NCBI RefSeq assembly: GCF_029531845.1
Contig: NZ_JAMBPV010000006.1
Coordinates: 62,001 to 126,000 of the forward strand
Origin: Staphylococcus equorum
GTDB taxonomy: Bacteria > Bacillota > Bacilli > Staphylococcales > Staphylococcaceae
Direction: 5' to 3'
Length of the DNA: 64,000 nt
Made by a program: the position numbers and the translations under genes. This document shows positions 44,497 to 52,867 of this stretch, piece after piece. Within the stretch, counting starts at the first letter, position 1, and every line of letters starts with the position of its first letter. The notes beneath the pieces are model-generated. The model made no database searches, was not told where the DNA came from, and saw nothing but the letters and a program-made list of their open reading frames with translations.

Positions 44497-45704
44497 TGAA
44501 ATGAGTTAAGTTGTTTAACTTTTCTGCCATGTAAAAGGAAATAAATAATAGCTGCTATTAGCACGATGACGGCCATAATAGCATATAGTTGTGCATAAGA
44601 TACGGAGGATGTCATGAACCCTAAAACATAAGGCCCGAATCCAACCCCTAAATCTAGTCCAATAAAATAGGTTGAAGTTGCTATACCATATTTAGCAGGT
44701 GATGATACTTTAATGGCAATAGCTTGCATACAGGATGAAATATTTCCATAACCTGCGCCTAAGAACAAGCCAGCAAGAATGAGTAACCATCCATTATTTG
44801 TAATACTTAAAGTAACGAATGTAAGGATTAAGAATACAAAGGCAGGATATGCAATGACATTCTCATTTTTTTGATCCATGAGGCGACCTGCAATTGGTCG
44901 AGTGATCAACGATGCGATGGCATAAAATATAAAGAAGTAACTAGAAATCGTTACTAAATTTATCTCTTGAGCAAAGAACTGCAAGAATGTAAGTATTGAA
45001 GAATAAGTTAAACCTGAAATCAACATAATTATTGCTACAGGTATAGCTTCTTTTGCAATGTAATTATTAATGTTGAATTTTTTACTTGTTGTTTTTTGAG
45101 TAGTTGTATCAGTTGTATCGAGCTTAAATTGTAGATTTACAAAGAAAGAAATTAATAAGCTTACTACACCACAAACGAGACAAATTAAGAATAGCATCTT
45201 AATTGGAAAAGTATTAATTAATAGTAAGCCAAGGAAAGGACCAATAGCTGCACCAATAACAAGACTTAAAGAAAATAAACTAATACCTTCACTTTTTCTA
45301 TCATTAGGTGTGACATAAGCGGCGATGGTACCTGTTGCTGTTGTAGTAATTCCTGTAGCAATACCATTAATCAATCTAGTGAACATGAGGAATGCTAAAG
45401 AACCTTCTACAAAATATAATAATTGGGTAATGATTAAAAATCCTAATCCAATTAATAATATACGTTTAGGGCCGACTTTATTTACATATTTTCCAGTTAC
45501 AAAACGCCCTATTAAGGAACCTATGATAAAGAGTCCGGTTACTAAGCCAGCGGTGCTATCTGAAACATTATATTCAGATTTAGTATAACTGGCGATTATT
45601 ACTATAAGTAAATACATACATAAGTATATTAAAAAATTGGTTATAAAGTTTATATTAAAACTTTTTGTCCATATGGGTGTTTTTGTTGGTATTGCTTGAT
45701 TCAT
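44493..45704 (-). CDS. MFS transporter
   Basis: A 403-residue, 12-helix major facilitator protein. The loop 2-3 motif A region reads GRFVTGKYVNKVGPKRIL, the second half repeats it as RPIAGRLMDQKNE, and motif C-like glycines lie in helix 5. The pattern is of a drug or metabolite exporter. GGAGG precedes the ATG, which is one base after the stop of a MarR gene, so both form one operon controlled by that regulator. The substrate is unknown. The order sarV, MFS, MarR is as in S. aureus, from memory. Confidence 0.88.
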   Translation of the reverse strand: MNQAIPTKTPIWTKSFNINFITNFLIYLCMYLLIVIIASYTKSEYNVSDSTAGLVTGLFIIGSLIGRFVTGKYVNKVGPKRILLIGLGFLIITQLLYFVEGSLAFLMFTRLINGIATGITTTATGTIAAYVTPNDRKSEGISLFSLSLVIGAAIGPFLGLLLINTFPIKMLFLICLVCGVVSLLISFFVNLQFKLDTTDTTTQKTTSKKFNINNYIAKEAIPVAIIMLISGLTYSSILTFLQFFAQEINLVTISSYFFIFYAIASLITRPIAGRLMDQKNENVIAYPAFVFLILTFVTLSITNNGWLLILAGLFLGAGYGNISSCMQAIAIKVSSPAKYGIATSTYFIGLDLGVGFGPYVLGFMTSSVSYAQLYAIMAVIVLIAAIIYFLLHGRKVKQLNSFQ

Positions 45705-45705
45705 A

Positions 45706-46140
45706 TTACGCTTCCTCCATTTTTGTTATAGCTTCATGTATTGATTGAATGGTCTTAATTGCATGTTTAAGGTCTTCTTCAGATAATCCTGTGTCTTCAA
45801 TAAGCTGATTTTGTACCTTATCAACTCGAGCACTAATGTTGTCATACAATAACTGACCTTCTTTTGAGAAAGTTAACATTTTCTCCCTTTTATCAATACC
45901 AGGTTCAATTGAAAGCAATGATTTTTCAGAAAGTACTTTTAAAATCTTACGTGTCGTTGGTTTCTCAATGGCACGGCGCTTTGATATTTGTACCAAAGTA
46001 GTAGGCGCATTGTAAGCTATATCTTTAAATACCAACCATTGAGCAGGATATAGATCAAATTCTTCAAATATAGGTTGAAACAATTTGGTGTAGGGTCTAT
46101 AAATCGCAGTAAGATTATTAAATATAAGATTATTTTTCAT
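45706..46140 (-). CDS. MarR-family transcriptional regulator
   Basis: A 144-residue winged-helix MarR protein (YPAQWLVFKDIAYNAPTTLV, the recognition helix region KPTTRKILKVL and wing EPGIDKREKMLTFSK). It is the first gene of an operon with the MFS transporter and therefore probably represses it and responds to its substrate. AGAGGAGG precedes the ATG, and a palindrome typical of MarR operators lies just upstream of the start. There are no cysteines in the usual redox-sensing position near the N-terminus. Confidence 0.9.
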   Translation of the reverse strand: MKNNLIFNNLTAIYRPYTKLFQPIFEEFDLYPAQWLVFKDIAYNAPTTLVQISKRRAIEKPTTRKILKVLSEKSLLSIEPGIDKREKMLTFSKEGQLLYDNISARVDKVQNQLIEDTGLSEEDLKHAIKTIQSIHEAITKMEEA

Positions 46141-46156
46141 AACGGCCTCCTCTAAT

Positions 46157-46173
46157 AGTTAGCTTTGCTAACT
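46157..46173. promoter_or_regulatory. Candidate MarR operator
   Basis: AGTTAGC-TTT-GCTAACT is a perfect 7-bp inverted repeat 17 bp upstream of the MarR start codon, the expected position for autorepression. Confidence 0.7.
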
Positions 46174-46359
46174 TAATTTACAACATGCTTATTCTATTCC
46201 TTTTTAATTAAAAAATCAATAGTAGGTGATGTAAAAAAATACTAATTAAAGAAAAAGTTTATGGAAGTAAGTAAATTATCCCGTAGTATTAGTTAAGACA
46301 AGTAAAGTGGTATACAATTTGTTAAGATATAGACAAAGCTAAAATAAGGGAGATACGTA

Positions 46360-47121
46360 ATGCAATATTTAAAATTAGATCATATGATTCATTATATTCA
46401 TCAATTAGATAACTTTAAATATCCAGGGCATTTGTTTAAATTACATCAAGGTGGTCACCATGAAAAATTAGGAACTTATAATAGATTGGCTTATTTAAAT
46501 AATGCATATATAGAGTTATTGGACGTGTATAAACCCGACGTATTATTAAAAATGATAAAAACAGATGAAGGTCGTGTCTCGTTTCCTTCCAAAATAGTAC
46601 AAGATAATTATAGTCAAGGTATAAAGACATTGGCATTTCGTACACAAGATATTCATCAATTGAAAAAAGATTTGGAAACGAGAAATATAGAGGTCATTGG
46701 GCCTATAGATATGCATAGGGAAAATGTGAAGGGTGATAAAACATCTTGGAAATTACTGTATATTGCAGATCCGGATTATAGAGTAAAACCACCATTTTTT
46801 ATACAGTGGGATGAAGCTGAAGAAGTGAGAAATAAAAAAATAGAACCACTACAACAAAAAGAATTTACGATTAAGACAATTAATCTACACAGTACAGAAC
46901 GCGAGCATACTGTAAAAAAATGGGAATACTGGTTTGATATGGATAAAATAAGTGAAACTAAAACATATACTGCCTTAAAATTAAAAAATGATGATGTTGT
47001 GTACCGCATTTATGATGGTGAATATTCAGGGTATAAATCAGTCACATTAAGAGATGATAAAACTTCATCATCTTATACTTTAATTATTCGAGGAACAAGT
47101 TATCAGTTCGAGGCAGATTAA
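46360..47121 (+). CDS. VOC/Glyoxalase-like domain protein
   Basis: A 253-residue protein that begins LDHMIHYIHQLD and continues with GTYNRLAYLNNAYIELLDVY, the pattern of the Glyoxalase_3-like branch of the vicinal oxygen chelate superfamily. His and Glu in these segments could bind a metal. The C-terminal half (IKTINLHSTEREHTVKKWEY) may be a second, diverged VOC module. No reaction can be assigned. GGGAGA precedes the ATG. Its stop overlaps the stop of the convergent small membrane protein gene by 4 bp. Confidence 0.82.
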   Translation: MQYLKLDHMIHYIHQLDNFKYPGHLFKLHQGGHHEKLGTYNRLAYLNNAYIELLDVYKPDVLLKMIKTDEGRVSFPSKIVQDNYSQGIKTLAFRTQDIHQLKKDLETRNIEVIGPIDMHRENVKGDKTSWKLLYIADPDYRVKPPFFIQWDEAEEVRNKKIEPLQQKEFTIKTINLHSTEREHTVKKWEYWFDMDKISETKTYTALKLKNDDVVYRIYDGEYSGYKSVTLRDDKTSSSYTLIIRGTSYQFEAD

Positions 47122-47369
47122 TAAATATAAAGATATGCGCTATGTGCAATAATGAAAATGTGTATCAATGAAATAATAAGTGTTAAAATAGTTAAATAAG
47201 TGGCTAATTTGTGTGTACGTAATAATAATAAGTATACGCATATAACAAAAGACAACGCTGCTAAAATAACTCTTAAACTTAAGTATGATATTGTCAGTGG
47301 TTCGATAAAAGCTTGAACTACAAAGATTAAATTAATAAGCATTAATAATCCAATAATAAAAATACGCAT
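47118..47369 (-). CDS. Small three-helix membrane protein
   Basis: An 83-residue protein made almost entirely of three hydrophobic helices with a short basic loop (LRTHKLATY). GAGGTG precedes the ATG. It is convergent with the VOC gene and overlaps its end, and divergent from femX. I recognise no family. Confidence 0.72.
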   Translation of the reverse strand: MRIFIIGLLMLINLIFVVQAFIEPLTISYLSLRVILAALSFVICVYLLLLRTHKLATYLTILTLIISLIHIFIIAHSAYLYIY

Positions 47370-47488
47370 GAAAACACCTCGTCTTTTCTTTTAATAGAGT
47401 ATAACAAATGAATTGTTTATATGTGAAATTATGAGCGAAGCAATGTATAATATCAAAGTATTGAATTGGTAAAGGAGACATCAGTAGT

Positions 47489-48739
47489 ATGGAAAAGATG
47501 AATATCACAAATCAAGCACATGATGCATTTGTTAAATCACATCCACAGGGTGATTTATTACAATTAACAAAATGGGCAGAAACAAAAACACTAACTGGAT
47601 GGTATTCAAAACGTATCGCAGTTGGAGAAGAAGGTAAAGTAGTAGGCGTTGCTCAATTGTTATTTAAAAAAGTACCTAAGTTACCATATACGTTATGTTA
47701 TATCTCTAGAGGTTTCGTTACAGATTACAGTAACAAGCTTGCATTAGAAACGCTTTTAGAGTACGCTATGCAAATTGCAAAAGAAGAAAAAGCGTATGCC
47801 ATTAAAATTGATCCAGATGTTGAAGTAGACAAAGGTGCTGATGCATTAACGAACCTAAGATCACTAGGATTTAAGCATAAAGGATTTAAAGAAGGTTTAT
47901 CTAAAGATTATATACAACCAAGAATGACAATGATTACACCAATTGAGAAATCGGATGAAGAACTTATACAAAGTTTTGAAAGACGTAATCGTTCAAAAGT
48001 AAGATTAGCTTTAAAACGCGGAACGACAGTTGAGCGTTCTAATAGAGAAGGCTTAAAAACATTTGCTAACTTAATGCAAATTACAGGTGAACGTGATGGC
48101 TTTTTAACGCGTGATATTAGTTACTTCCAAAATATATACGATGCTTTGAATCCAGATGGCGATGCAGAATTATTCTTAGTTAAATTAGAACCCAAGCCAG
48201 TACTCAAAGATTTAAGACAAGACTTATTACAGCTTGAGCAAGAGAAAGTTAAATTAGCTGAAAAAAAACAAGATAAAAAAACCCTAAATAAAATCAATGA
48301 TGTAAATAATAAAATCGTTAAAACGCAAGAATTAATTAATGATATGGAAAGATTAGAACAATCCCACCCTGAAGGTATGTATCTGTCTGGCGCATTGTTG
48401 ATGTTCTCTGGTAACAAATCGTACTATTTATATGGTGCATCTTCTAATGAATATCGTGATTTTTTACCAAACCACCATATGCAGTTCGCTATGATGCAAT
48501 ATGCTAGAGAACATGGCGCGACAACGTATGATTTTGGTGGTACTGATAATGATCCTGATAAAGAGTCTGATCACTATGGCTTGTGGACGTTCAAAAAAGT
48601 ATGGGGCACATATTTAAGTGAAAAAATTGGTGAGTTTGACTATGTATTAAATAAACCACTTTATCAAGCAATTGAAAATGTAAAACCGAAGCTTACTAAA
48701 GCAAAAATTAAAATAGCTCGTAAATTAAAACGTAAGTAA
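47489..48739 (+). CDS. femX: FemX (FmhB), first glycine-adding peptidyltransferase
   Basis: A 416-residue FemABX transferase that uses glycyl-tRNA to add the first glycine of the pentaglycine bridge to lipid II; it is essential in S. aureus. The chain is close to S. aureus FmhB as remembered (LLFKKVPKLPYTLCYISRGF, RRNRSKVRLALKRGTTVERS, ATTYDFGGTDNDPD). Two GNAT-like domains flank a charged coiled-coil arm at about 237-295, the most diverged part. ATG 47489 with GGAG upstream gives the known MEKM start. The following RND transporter gene of S. aureus is here reduced to a remnant. Confidence 0.96.
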   Translation: MEKMNITNQAHDAFVKSHPQGDLLQLTKWAETKTLTGWYSKRIAVGEEGKVVGVAQLLFKKVPKLPYTLCYISRGFVTDYSNKLALETLLEYAMQIAKEEKAYAIKIDPDVEVDKGADALTNLRSLGFKHKGFKEGLSKDYIQPRMTMITPIEKSDEELIQSFERRNRSKVRLALKRGTTVERSNREGLKTFANLMQITGERDGFLTRDISYFQNIYDALNPDGDAELFLVKLEPKPVLKDLRQDLLQLEQEKVKLAEKKQDKKTLNKINDVNNKIVKTQELINDMERLEQSHPEGMYLSGALLMFSGNKSYYLYGASSNEYRDFLPNHHMQFAMMQYAREHGATTYDFGGTDNDPDKESDHYGLWTFKKVWGTYLSEKIGEFDYVLNKPLYQAIENVKPKLTKAKIKIARKLKRK

Positions 48740-48741
48740 AA

Positions 48742-48903
48742 TCTAATGAAGATAGCTCAATTATTATTTCAAAAGGTATGGTAGCGACAGTTATAGATGG
48801 ATTAATTTCTTCTACACAATTAACGTTAATCGTGGTGCCTGTTATTTACGAAATACTATTTAGCTTGAAAAACAAAATTATTAGAAAAAGTAATAATAGA
48901 TAA
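48742..48903 (+). pseudogene. Remnant of an RND (AcrB/MmpL-type) transporter gene
   Basis: The in-frame translation ends with SKGMVATVIDGLISSTQLTL, then IVVPVIYEILFSLKNK and a stop at 48901. GLISSTxLTLIVVPVIYE is the hallmark last helix of AcrB-family RND pumps. Only about 53 codons remain of a roughly 1,050-codon gene, and they follow the femX stop directly, so the body was deleted. S. aureus has a full acriflavin-resistance-type RND gene beside fmhB, from memory. Confidence 0.82.
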
Positions 48904-48926
48904 AACATATTAGGATATGTCTACTT

Positions 48927-48985
48927 ACCCCTAAATAAAACTGCTTACACAAACTTATAACGTGTAAGCAGTTTTATTTAGGGGT
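48927..48985. terminator. Long perfect inverted repeat, probable terminator
   Basis: A 24-bp perfect stem (48927-48950 with 48962-48985) encloses an 11-nt loop. The inner half ends in CAGTTTTATTTA, so it could end transcription rightward, and the mirror does so leftward. The stem is unusually long for a terminator. Confidence 0.7.
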
Positions 48986-49057
48986 ATATTGAAAAGGCAC
49001 AAAAGCATTTACTGTATATGTACTTACCTTGTGAGATTACTGAAATTAATGCACTAA

Positions 49058-49097
49058 GCAAAAAGAGTATTGAAATAGGTAACTACTTCAATACTCT
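49058..49097 (-). terminator. Terminator of the 105-residue membrane protein gene
   Basis: AGAGTATTGAA (49064-49074) pairs with TTCAATACTCT (49087-49097), followed by a short T-run on the minus strand. Confidence 0.8.
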
Positions 49098-49115
49098 ATA
49101 TTTAAATGATTAATA

Positions 49116-49433
49116 TTAATATAAAACTAATACTAAAATAGCGTATACTACAAATAGTATAACAGTAATAATATTTAATATTTGAATGGCCTTAGGATCT
49201 TTCTTACCGTTTTTGAAAGCTGTAATTTCTACATTGCCAACGATAAGTAATAATACGATAAATACCCACCAGTTTGTTGCAGGGAAAGATAATGTCGTAA
49301 TTGCTACAACAAATAATAAGAGCAAGGCCATAATAATACGTAAAATGCGTGTAATGACTGTCGGCATTTTAAATATACTGATGTAGCTTACTATAAGATA
49401 TAATATTGGTAAAAAGATAAGGTACAGTTGCAT
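49116..49433 (-). CDS. Small four-helix membrane protein
   Basis: A 105-residue hydrophobic protein with four predicted helices and one polar loop (TAFKNGKKDPKAIQ). GAAAGGATG precedes the ATG. It has its own terminator and is the second of two minus-strand small genes here. A hypothetical membrane protein stands at this place in S. aureus; no function is known to me. Confidence 0.75.
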   Translation of the reverse strand: MQLYLIFLPILYLIVSYISIFKMPTVITRILRIIMALLLLFVVAITTLSFPATNWWVFIVLLLIVGNVEITAFKNGKKDPKAIQILNIITVILFVVYAILVLVLY

Positions 49434-49497
49434 TGAATTACATCCTTTCTATGTATGCACTTAATCTTAGCACGTAAAAAATTGATTTACTAGGATG

Positions 49498-49674
49498 TTA
49501 TTTACGTTCTTTTTGACTAATTTCTGAACGTACTGATGCAATTTCTTTTTCTATGTCTTCAAGTTGACGTAATAATGGGTCAACTTGTTGATTAACGGAT
49601 TCTCTTTTTTCAAGGTCACCTTGTAGTCTCACATAATCATATTTTAGTTCAGCTAACTTTTCTTTTAAATCCAT
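49498..49674 (-). CDS. Small coiled-coil protein (SE1832 family)
   Basis: A 58-residue, highly charged protein that is predicted to be almost one continuous coiled coil (LKEKLAELKYDYVRLQGDLE and onward). ATG 49674 is chosen because AAAGGAG lies upstream; an in-frame GTG at 49683 overlaps it. It looks like the staphylococcal SE1832 family, whose function is unknown. It lies 65 bp upstream of the four-helix membrane protein gene and may be co-transcribed. Confidence 0.75.
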   Translation of the reverse strand: MDLKEKLAELKYDYVRLQGDLEKRESVNQQVDPLLRQLEDIEKEIASVRSEISQKERK

Positions 49675-49821
49675 TTTGCGCACTCCTTTTTATGTGGCAC
49701 TAACCACATCATTTTAGTTTAAATTATAACATGAAATTGAAAGCTTCTAAAATAACCGAGTTATATGTTAAAGTATGAAAATGGAATGAAAACGAAATGA
49801 TGTAATGAAAGAAGGATTATT

Positions 49822-50730
49822 GTGACCCAACAATTTATCATAATTATTTTACTTATTGCATTAGGTTATGCACTTAAAAGAATTAATTACTTTAAAGCAA
49901 ATGACAGTCAAGTCTTTGCAACATTAGTTCTAAATGTCACATTACCTTCACTCGTGATAGTTAATTTAAACGAAGCAGATTTAGATTTATCCCTTTCTAT
50001 CTTACCAATAATGATGATTTTATATGGTGTAGTAACAAAATTAATCATGATATGGTTCTTTATGAAATATGACAATCAAATACGAGGGACAACTGGTATG
50101 ATGATGGCTTCACTAAATATAGGCTTATTTGCATATCCACTGGTAGAAGCAATATGGCCAAATACTGGTATGATTTATTTTGGTATGGTAGATATTGGTG
50201 GTGCAATTATCATGTTTGGGGTTACTTACTTTGTAGGAAGCTATTTTAGTAGTTCAGGTGATAGTTTTGACTTCAAATATTTAGCGAAAAATCTTCTTAA
50301 GTCAGTGCCGTTAATGACATATATCATTATGTTTATTTTAAATATGCTCAATATTCATTTTCCGGATCCAGTAATTGATTTCTTCTCTGTATTATCGAGC
50401 GCTAATATGCCGTTATCAATGATTTTGATAGGATTAATGTTGAATTTTAGTATAGATAAACGATTTTTACCAATTGCGATGAAGTACCTCCTGTTACATT
50501 ATGGTTTAGGTGTTATCGCTGGGTTACTCGTGTATTTCTTTTTACCTATAGACGACCAAATGGTAAAAACAACACTTCAAGTTGCATGGTTATTACCGGT
50601 TGGAGTAGCAATAATACCTTATGCGATTCAATTTAAATATAAGACATTACCACTGGTTGGCATGGTCACCAATTTAACAATTGTTATTAGTATAATTATA
50701 TTATATATTTACCAAGCTTTATTTGTATAA
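49822..50730 (+). CDS. AEC family transporter (auxin efflux carrier type)
   Basis: A 302-residue, 10-helix membrane protein of the AEC (auxin efflux carrier/malonate transporter) family. The conserved halves are GYALKRINYFKANDSQVFAT and VLNVTLPSLVIVNL early, and SANMPLSMILIGLML and VAWLLPVGVAIIPYAIQF late. Bacterial members move small organic acids or amino acids; the substrate is unknown. The start is GTG at 49822 with GAAGGA upstream. It is monocistronic with a strong terminator. Confidence 0.88.
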   Translation: MTQQFIIIILLIALGYALKRINYFKANDSQVFATLVLNVTLPSLVIVNLNEADLDLSLSILPIMMILYGVVTKLIMIWFFMKYDNQIRGTTGMMMASLNIGLFAYPLVEAIWPNTGMIYFGMVDIGGAIIMFGVTYFVGSYFSSSGDSFDFKYLAKNLLKSVPLMTYIIMFILNMLNIHFPDPVIDFFSVLSSANMPLSMILIGLMLNFSIDKRFLPIAMKYLLLHYGLGVIAGLLVYFFLPIDDQMVKTTLQVAWLLPVGVAIIPYAIQFKYKTLPLVGMVTNLTIVISIIILYIYQALFV

Positions 50731-50732
50731 AT

Positions 50733-50768
50733 AAAAGCACTCCTGTTATTTTACAGGAGTGCTTTTTG
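50733..50768 (+). terminator. Terminator of the AEC gene
   Basis: AAAAGCACTCCTGT pairs with ACAGGAGTGCTTTT around a 6-nt loop, followed by T; the left arm is A-rich, so it can also serve gdh on the minus strand. Confidence 0.93.
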
Positions 50769-50805
50769 CTGTCTCTAATGACTGATAACTAGATTAAATG
50801 TTAGC

Positions 50806-51597
50806 TTAACCTTTGCCACCCATAAACGCAGGGTAATTTGTCATACCGCCATCGACATATATTGTTGTGCCATGAATATAATCTGCTAAGTCTGATGCTA
50901 AAAATCTTGCGACATTAGCAACTTGACCAGCTTCCCCGATTATTTTAGATGGAATCATTGCTAATGTTTCCTCACGTGTTGTTGGATCCGAGAATTTTTC
51001 TTTCGTGTGTTCAGTAACGATAGCGCCTGGTGAAATGTTATTGATACGAATACCGTATTGTGCATATTCCATCGACATTGTTTCCATCATTAATTTTAAT
51101 CCGCCTTTACTAGCTGCGTAGTTTACATAGTTTGGCCATGGAATTTTATCGTGAACACTAGAGGTGTTGATAATGACACCTTTTTTATCTTCTTTTAAAA
51201 ATTGGTTTACAGCTATTTTTGAACCTATAAACGCACCAGTCAAGTTGACGTCAATCACTTTTTGCCATTCTTCTAAAGGCATTTCATGTGTAGGAATCGG
51301 TTTTTCAAATCCAGCATTATTAATTAAGATATCGAGTGTACCAAATTGATTTACGGCAGATTGAATTAAGCGTTCTACATCATCCTCTTTTGATATATCA
51401 GCTTGTACCTTGATTGCCTTGCCGCCTGCATCCTCAATTAATTGAATAGATTGAGCTACTGGTTCTAAATGGCGTTCTGAGCGATAATTTATAACGACAT
51501 TAGCTTTTTCATTACCAAACTGTTCTGCCATCGCTTTTCCAATACCACTCCCGGCACCTGTAATAACTACAACTTTACCTTCTAAGTCTTTAAACAT
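50806..51597 (-). CDS. gdh: Glucose 1-dehydrogenase
   Basis: A 263-residue classical short-chain dehydrogenase. The cofactor motif is GAGSGIGKAM near 14-23, NNAG follows, and the catalytic Ser-Tyr-Lys are in NTSSVHDKIPWPNYVNYAASKG. The C-terminus YVDGGMTNYP is typical of Bacillus/Staphylococcus Gdh. It oxidises glucose to gluconolactone with NAD(P). ATG 51597 has AAGGAGG upstream, 11 nt away. It follows glcU, and the glcU-gdh pair is the known S. xylosus arrangement for non-PTS glucose use. A long hairpin lies between the two genes. Confidence 0.9.
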   Translation of the reverse strand: MFKDLEGKVVVITGAGSGIGKAMAEQFGNEKANVVINYRSERHLEPVAQSIQLIEDAGGKAIKVQADISKEDDVERLIQSAVNQFGTLDILINNAGFEKPIPTHEMPLEEWQKVIDVNLTGAFIGSKIAVNQFLKEDKKGVIINTSSVHDKIPWPNYVNYAASKGGLKLMMETMSMEYAQYGIRINNISPGAIVTEHTKEKFSDPTTREETLAMIPSKIIGEAGQVANVARFLASDLADYIHGTTIYVDGGMTNYPAFMGGKG

Positions 51598-51631
51598 AAT
51601 GTATGACGCCTCCTTAAATGTATAAAACAAA

Positions 51632-51716
51632 AAGTTTAAGACAAATATTAAACGATTAGAGATGAAAGTCACTTATCATTCAATATGCAATGAAAAATTG
51701 TCGTTGTCTTAAACTT
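51632..51716 (-). other. Inverted repeat between glcU and gdh
   Basis: A 13-bp perfect repeat (51632-51644 with 51704-51716) spans a 59-nt loop. On the minus strand it is followed by TTTTTGTTTT and then, 18 bases on, the gdh ribosome-binding site. It looks like an attenuator, partial terminator or processing site that would lower gdh expression relative to glcU. Confidence 0.6.
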
Positions 51717-51759
51717 AATGATGTTTACCTGTTTGTAAAATGATATTTGATTGTTACTG

Positions 51760-52617
51760 TTAACCTTTAATATTTCCGAGTACAAAGGCAGCAATGACAA
51801 TGAGCACAATACCAACCCATATGCCAGTCATTTGACGTTTGTCTTTACGCTCGCCTAATAGGAAGATTCCGCCAAGTGTAGATACGATGACTAATAGTTG
51901 TGAAAATGAAAAACTTGTTGCTACACCGACTTTTGGTTGTGAATAGAACATAAATAAATTACCTATTCCCCAAATAACACCTGGAATTAAATTCCATGCA
52001 GTACTTTTTATTGATGTTTCGTGTTTAGCTGATAGTATTAAGCCACCAATCGCCATACCTATAGATTGGAAGAAAAGGGCATTCATTCCGTCTACACCGA
52101 AGATTTGAGCTATTACTACATACACGACGTAACCAACAGTAGAAATCAGTAAGATAGGCATTGCTTTACCAAAGTTTTTCGTGTTTTCTGATGCTTCATT
52201 TTTACCTTTAATAGAAGTCATAGCAATACCAATAACGAGTAATACCATGGCGAGTAGACCTAATATTACTTGAGTACCAGTACTCCATTCGCCTAAAAAT
52301 ACAGCACTAAACAATGTTGTACCTACTAATTGTAAACCAGTAGAAATCGGCATTGTCTTAGATACACCAATTAAACTAACTGACTTCAATTGGTAGCCTT
52401 GACCAAGGGCCCAAAAAGCACCTGAAATTAAACCGACAATAATAATAGTGGGGTCACCAAATTCAGCATTGCCAGTTAATAATAATATAATACCAATGAT
52501 TAATGCACCAAATGTAGTACCTCTAATTTGGTTATATGGGCCACCACCAACAAGTACATTAATTAAAACGACACTTCCCCAAAATAACGCGGGTAAAAGG
52601 GCAATTAATAAATCCAT
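51760..52617 (-). CDS. glcU: GlcU, glucose uptake protein
   Basis: A 285-residue, 10-helix membrane protein of the GlcU/RhaT (drug/metabolite transporter-like) family: [58 protein letters not shown] and [19 protein letters not shown] are conserved. It carries glucose without phosphorylation, energised by the proton gradient. The gene precedes gdh on the minus strand, as in S. xylosus. The ribosome-binding site is weak (GAGTGA). The import and dehydrogenase pair bypasses the glucose PTS. Confidence 0.9.
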   Translation of the reverse strand: MDLLIALLPALFWGSVVLINVLVGGGPYNQIRGTTFGALIIGIILLLTGNAEFGDPTIIIVGLISGAFWALGQGYQLKSVSLIGVSKTMPISTGLQLVGTTLFSAVFLGEWSTGTQVILGLLAMVLLVIGIAMTSIKGKNEASENTKNFGKAMPILLISTVGYVVYVVIAQIFGVDGMNALFFQSIGMAIGGLILSAKHETSIKSTAWNLIPGVIWGIGNLFMFYSQPKVGVATSFSFSQLLVIVSTLGGIFLLGERKDKRQMTGIWVGIVLIVIAAFVLGNIKG

Positions 52618-52799
52618 ACTTTATATTCACTCACTCTCTATTTAAATAATACTTTACTTTCAAAACAACTATCTTAGATTGCCCTTGTATAATATTTTAA
52701 AGCAAAATATTAATATAGTAAAAAATATTAGATTATATACCAAATTATTTTGCCTCATTGTGAAATACGATGGTTAACTGTTTTGGGTATTTTAAAAAG

Positions 52800-52850
52800 A
52801 ATAAATAAAATAAGCTTAAAATTTGGTTGGATTCCAAATTCTAAGCTTAT
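52800..52850 (-). terminator. Terminator of the GNAT gene at 52868
   Basis: ATAAGCTTA and ATTTGG pair with CCAAAT and TAAGCTTAT (52810-52850), and on the minus strand TTTTATTTAT follows. Confidence 0.8.
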
Positions 52851-52867
52851 GAAGGTATAACAATGTA

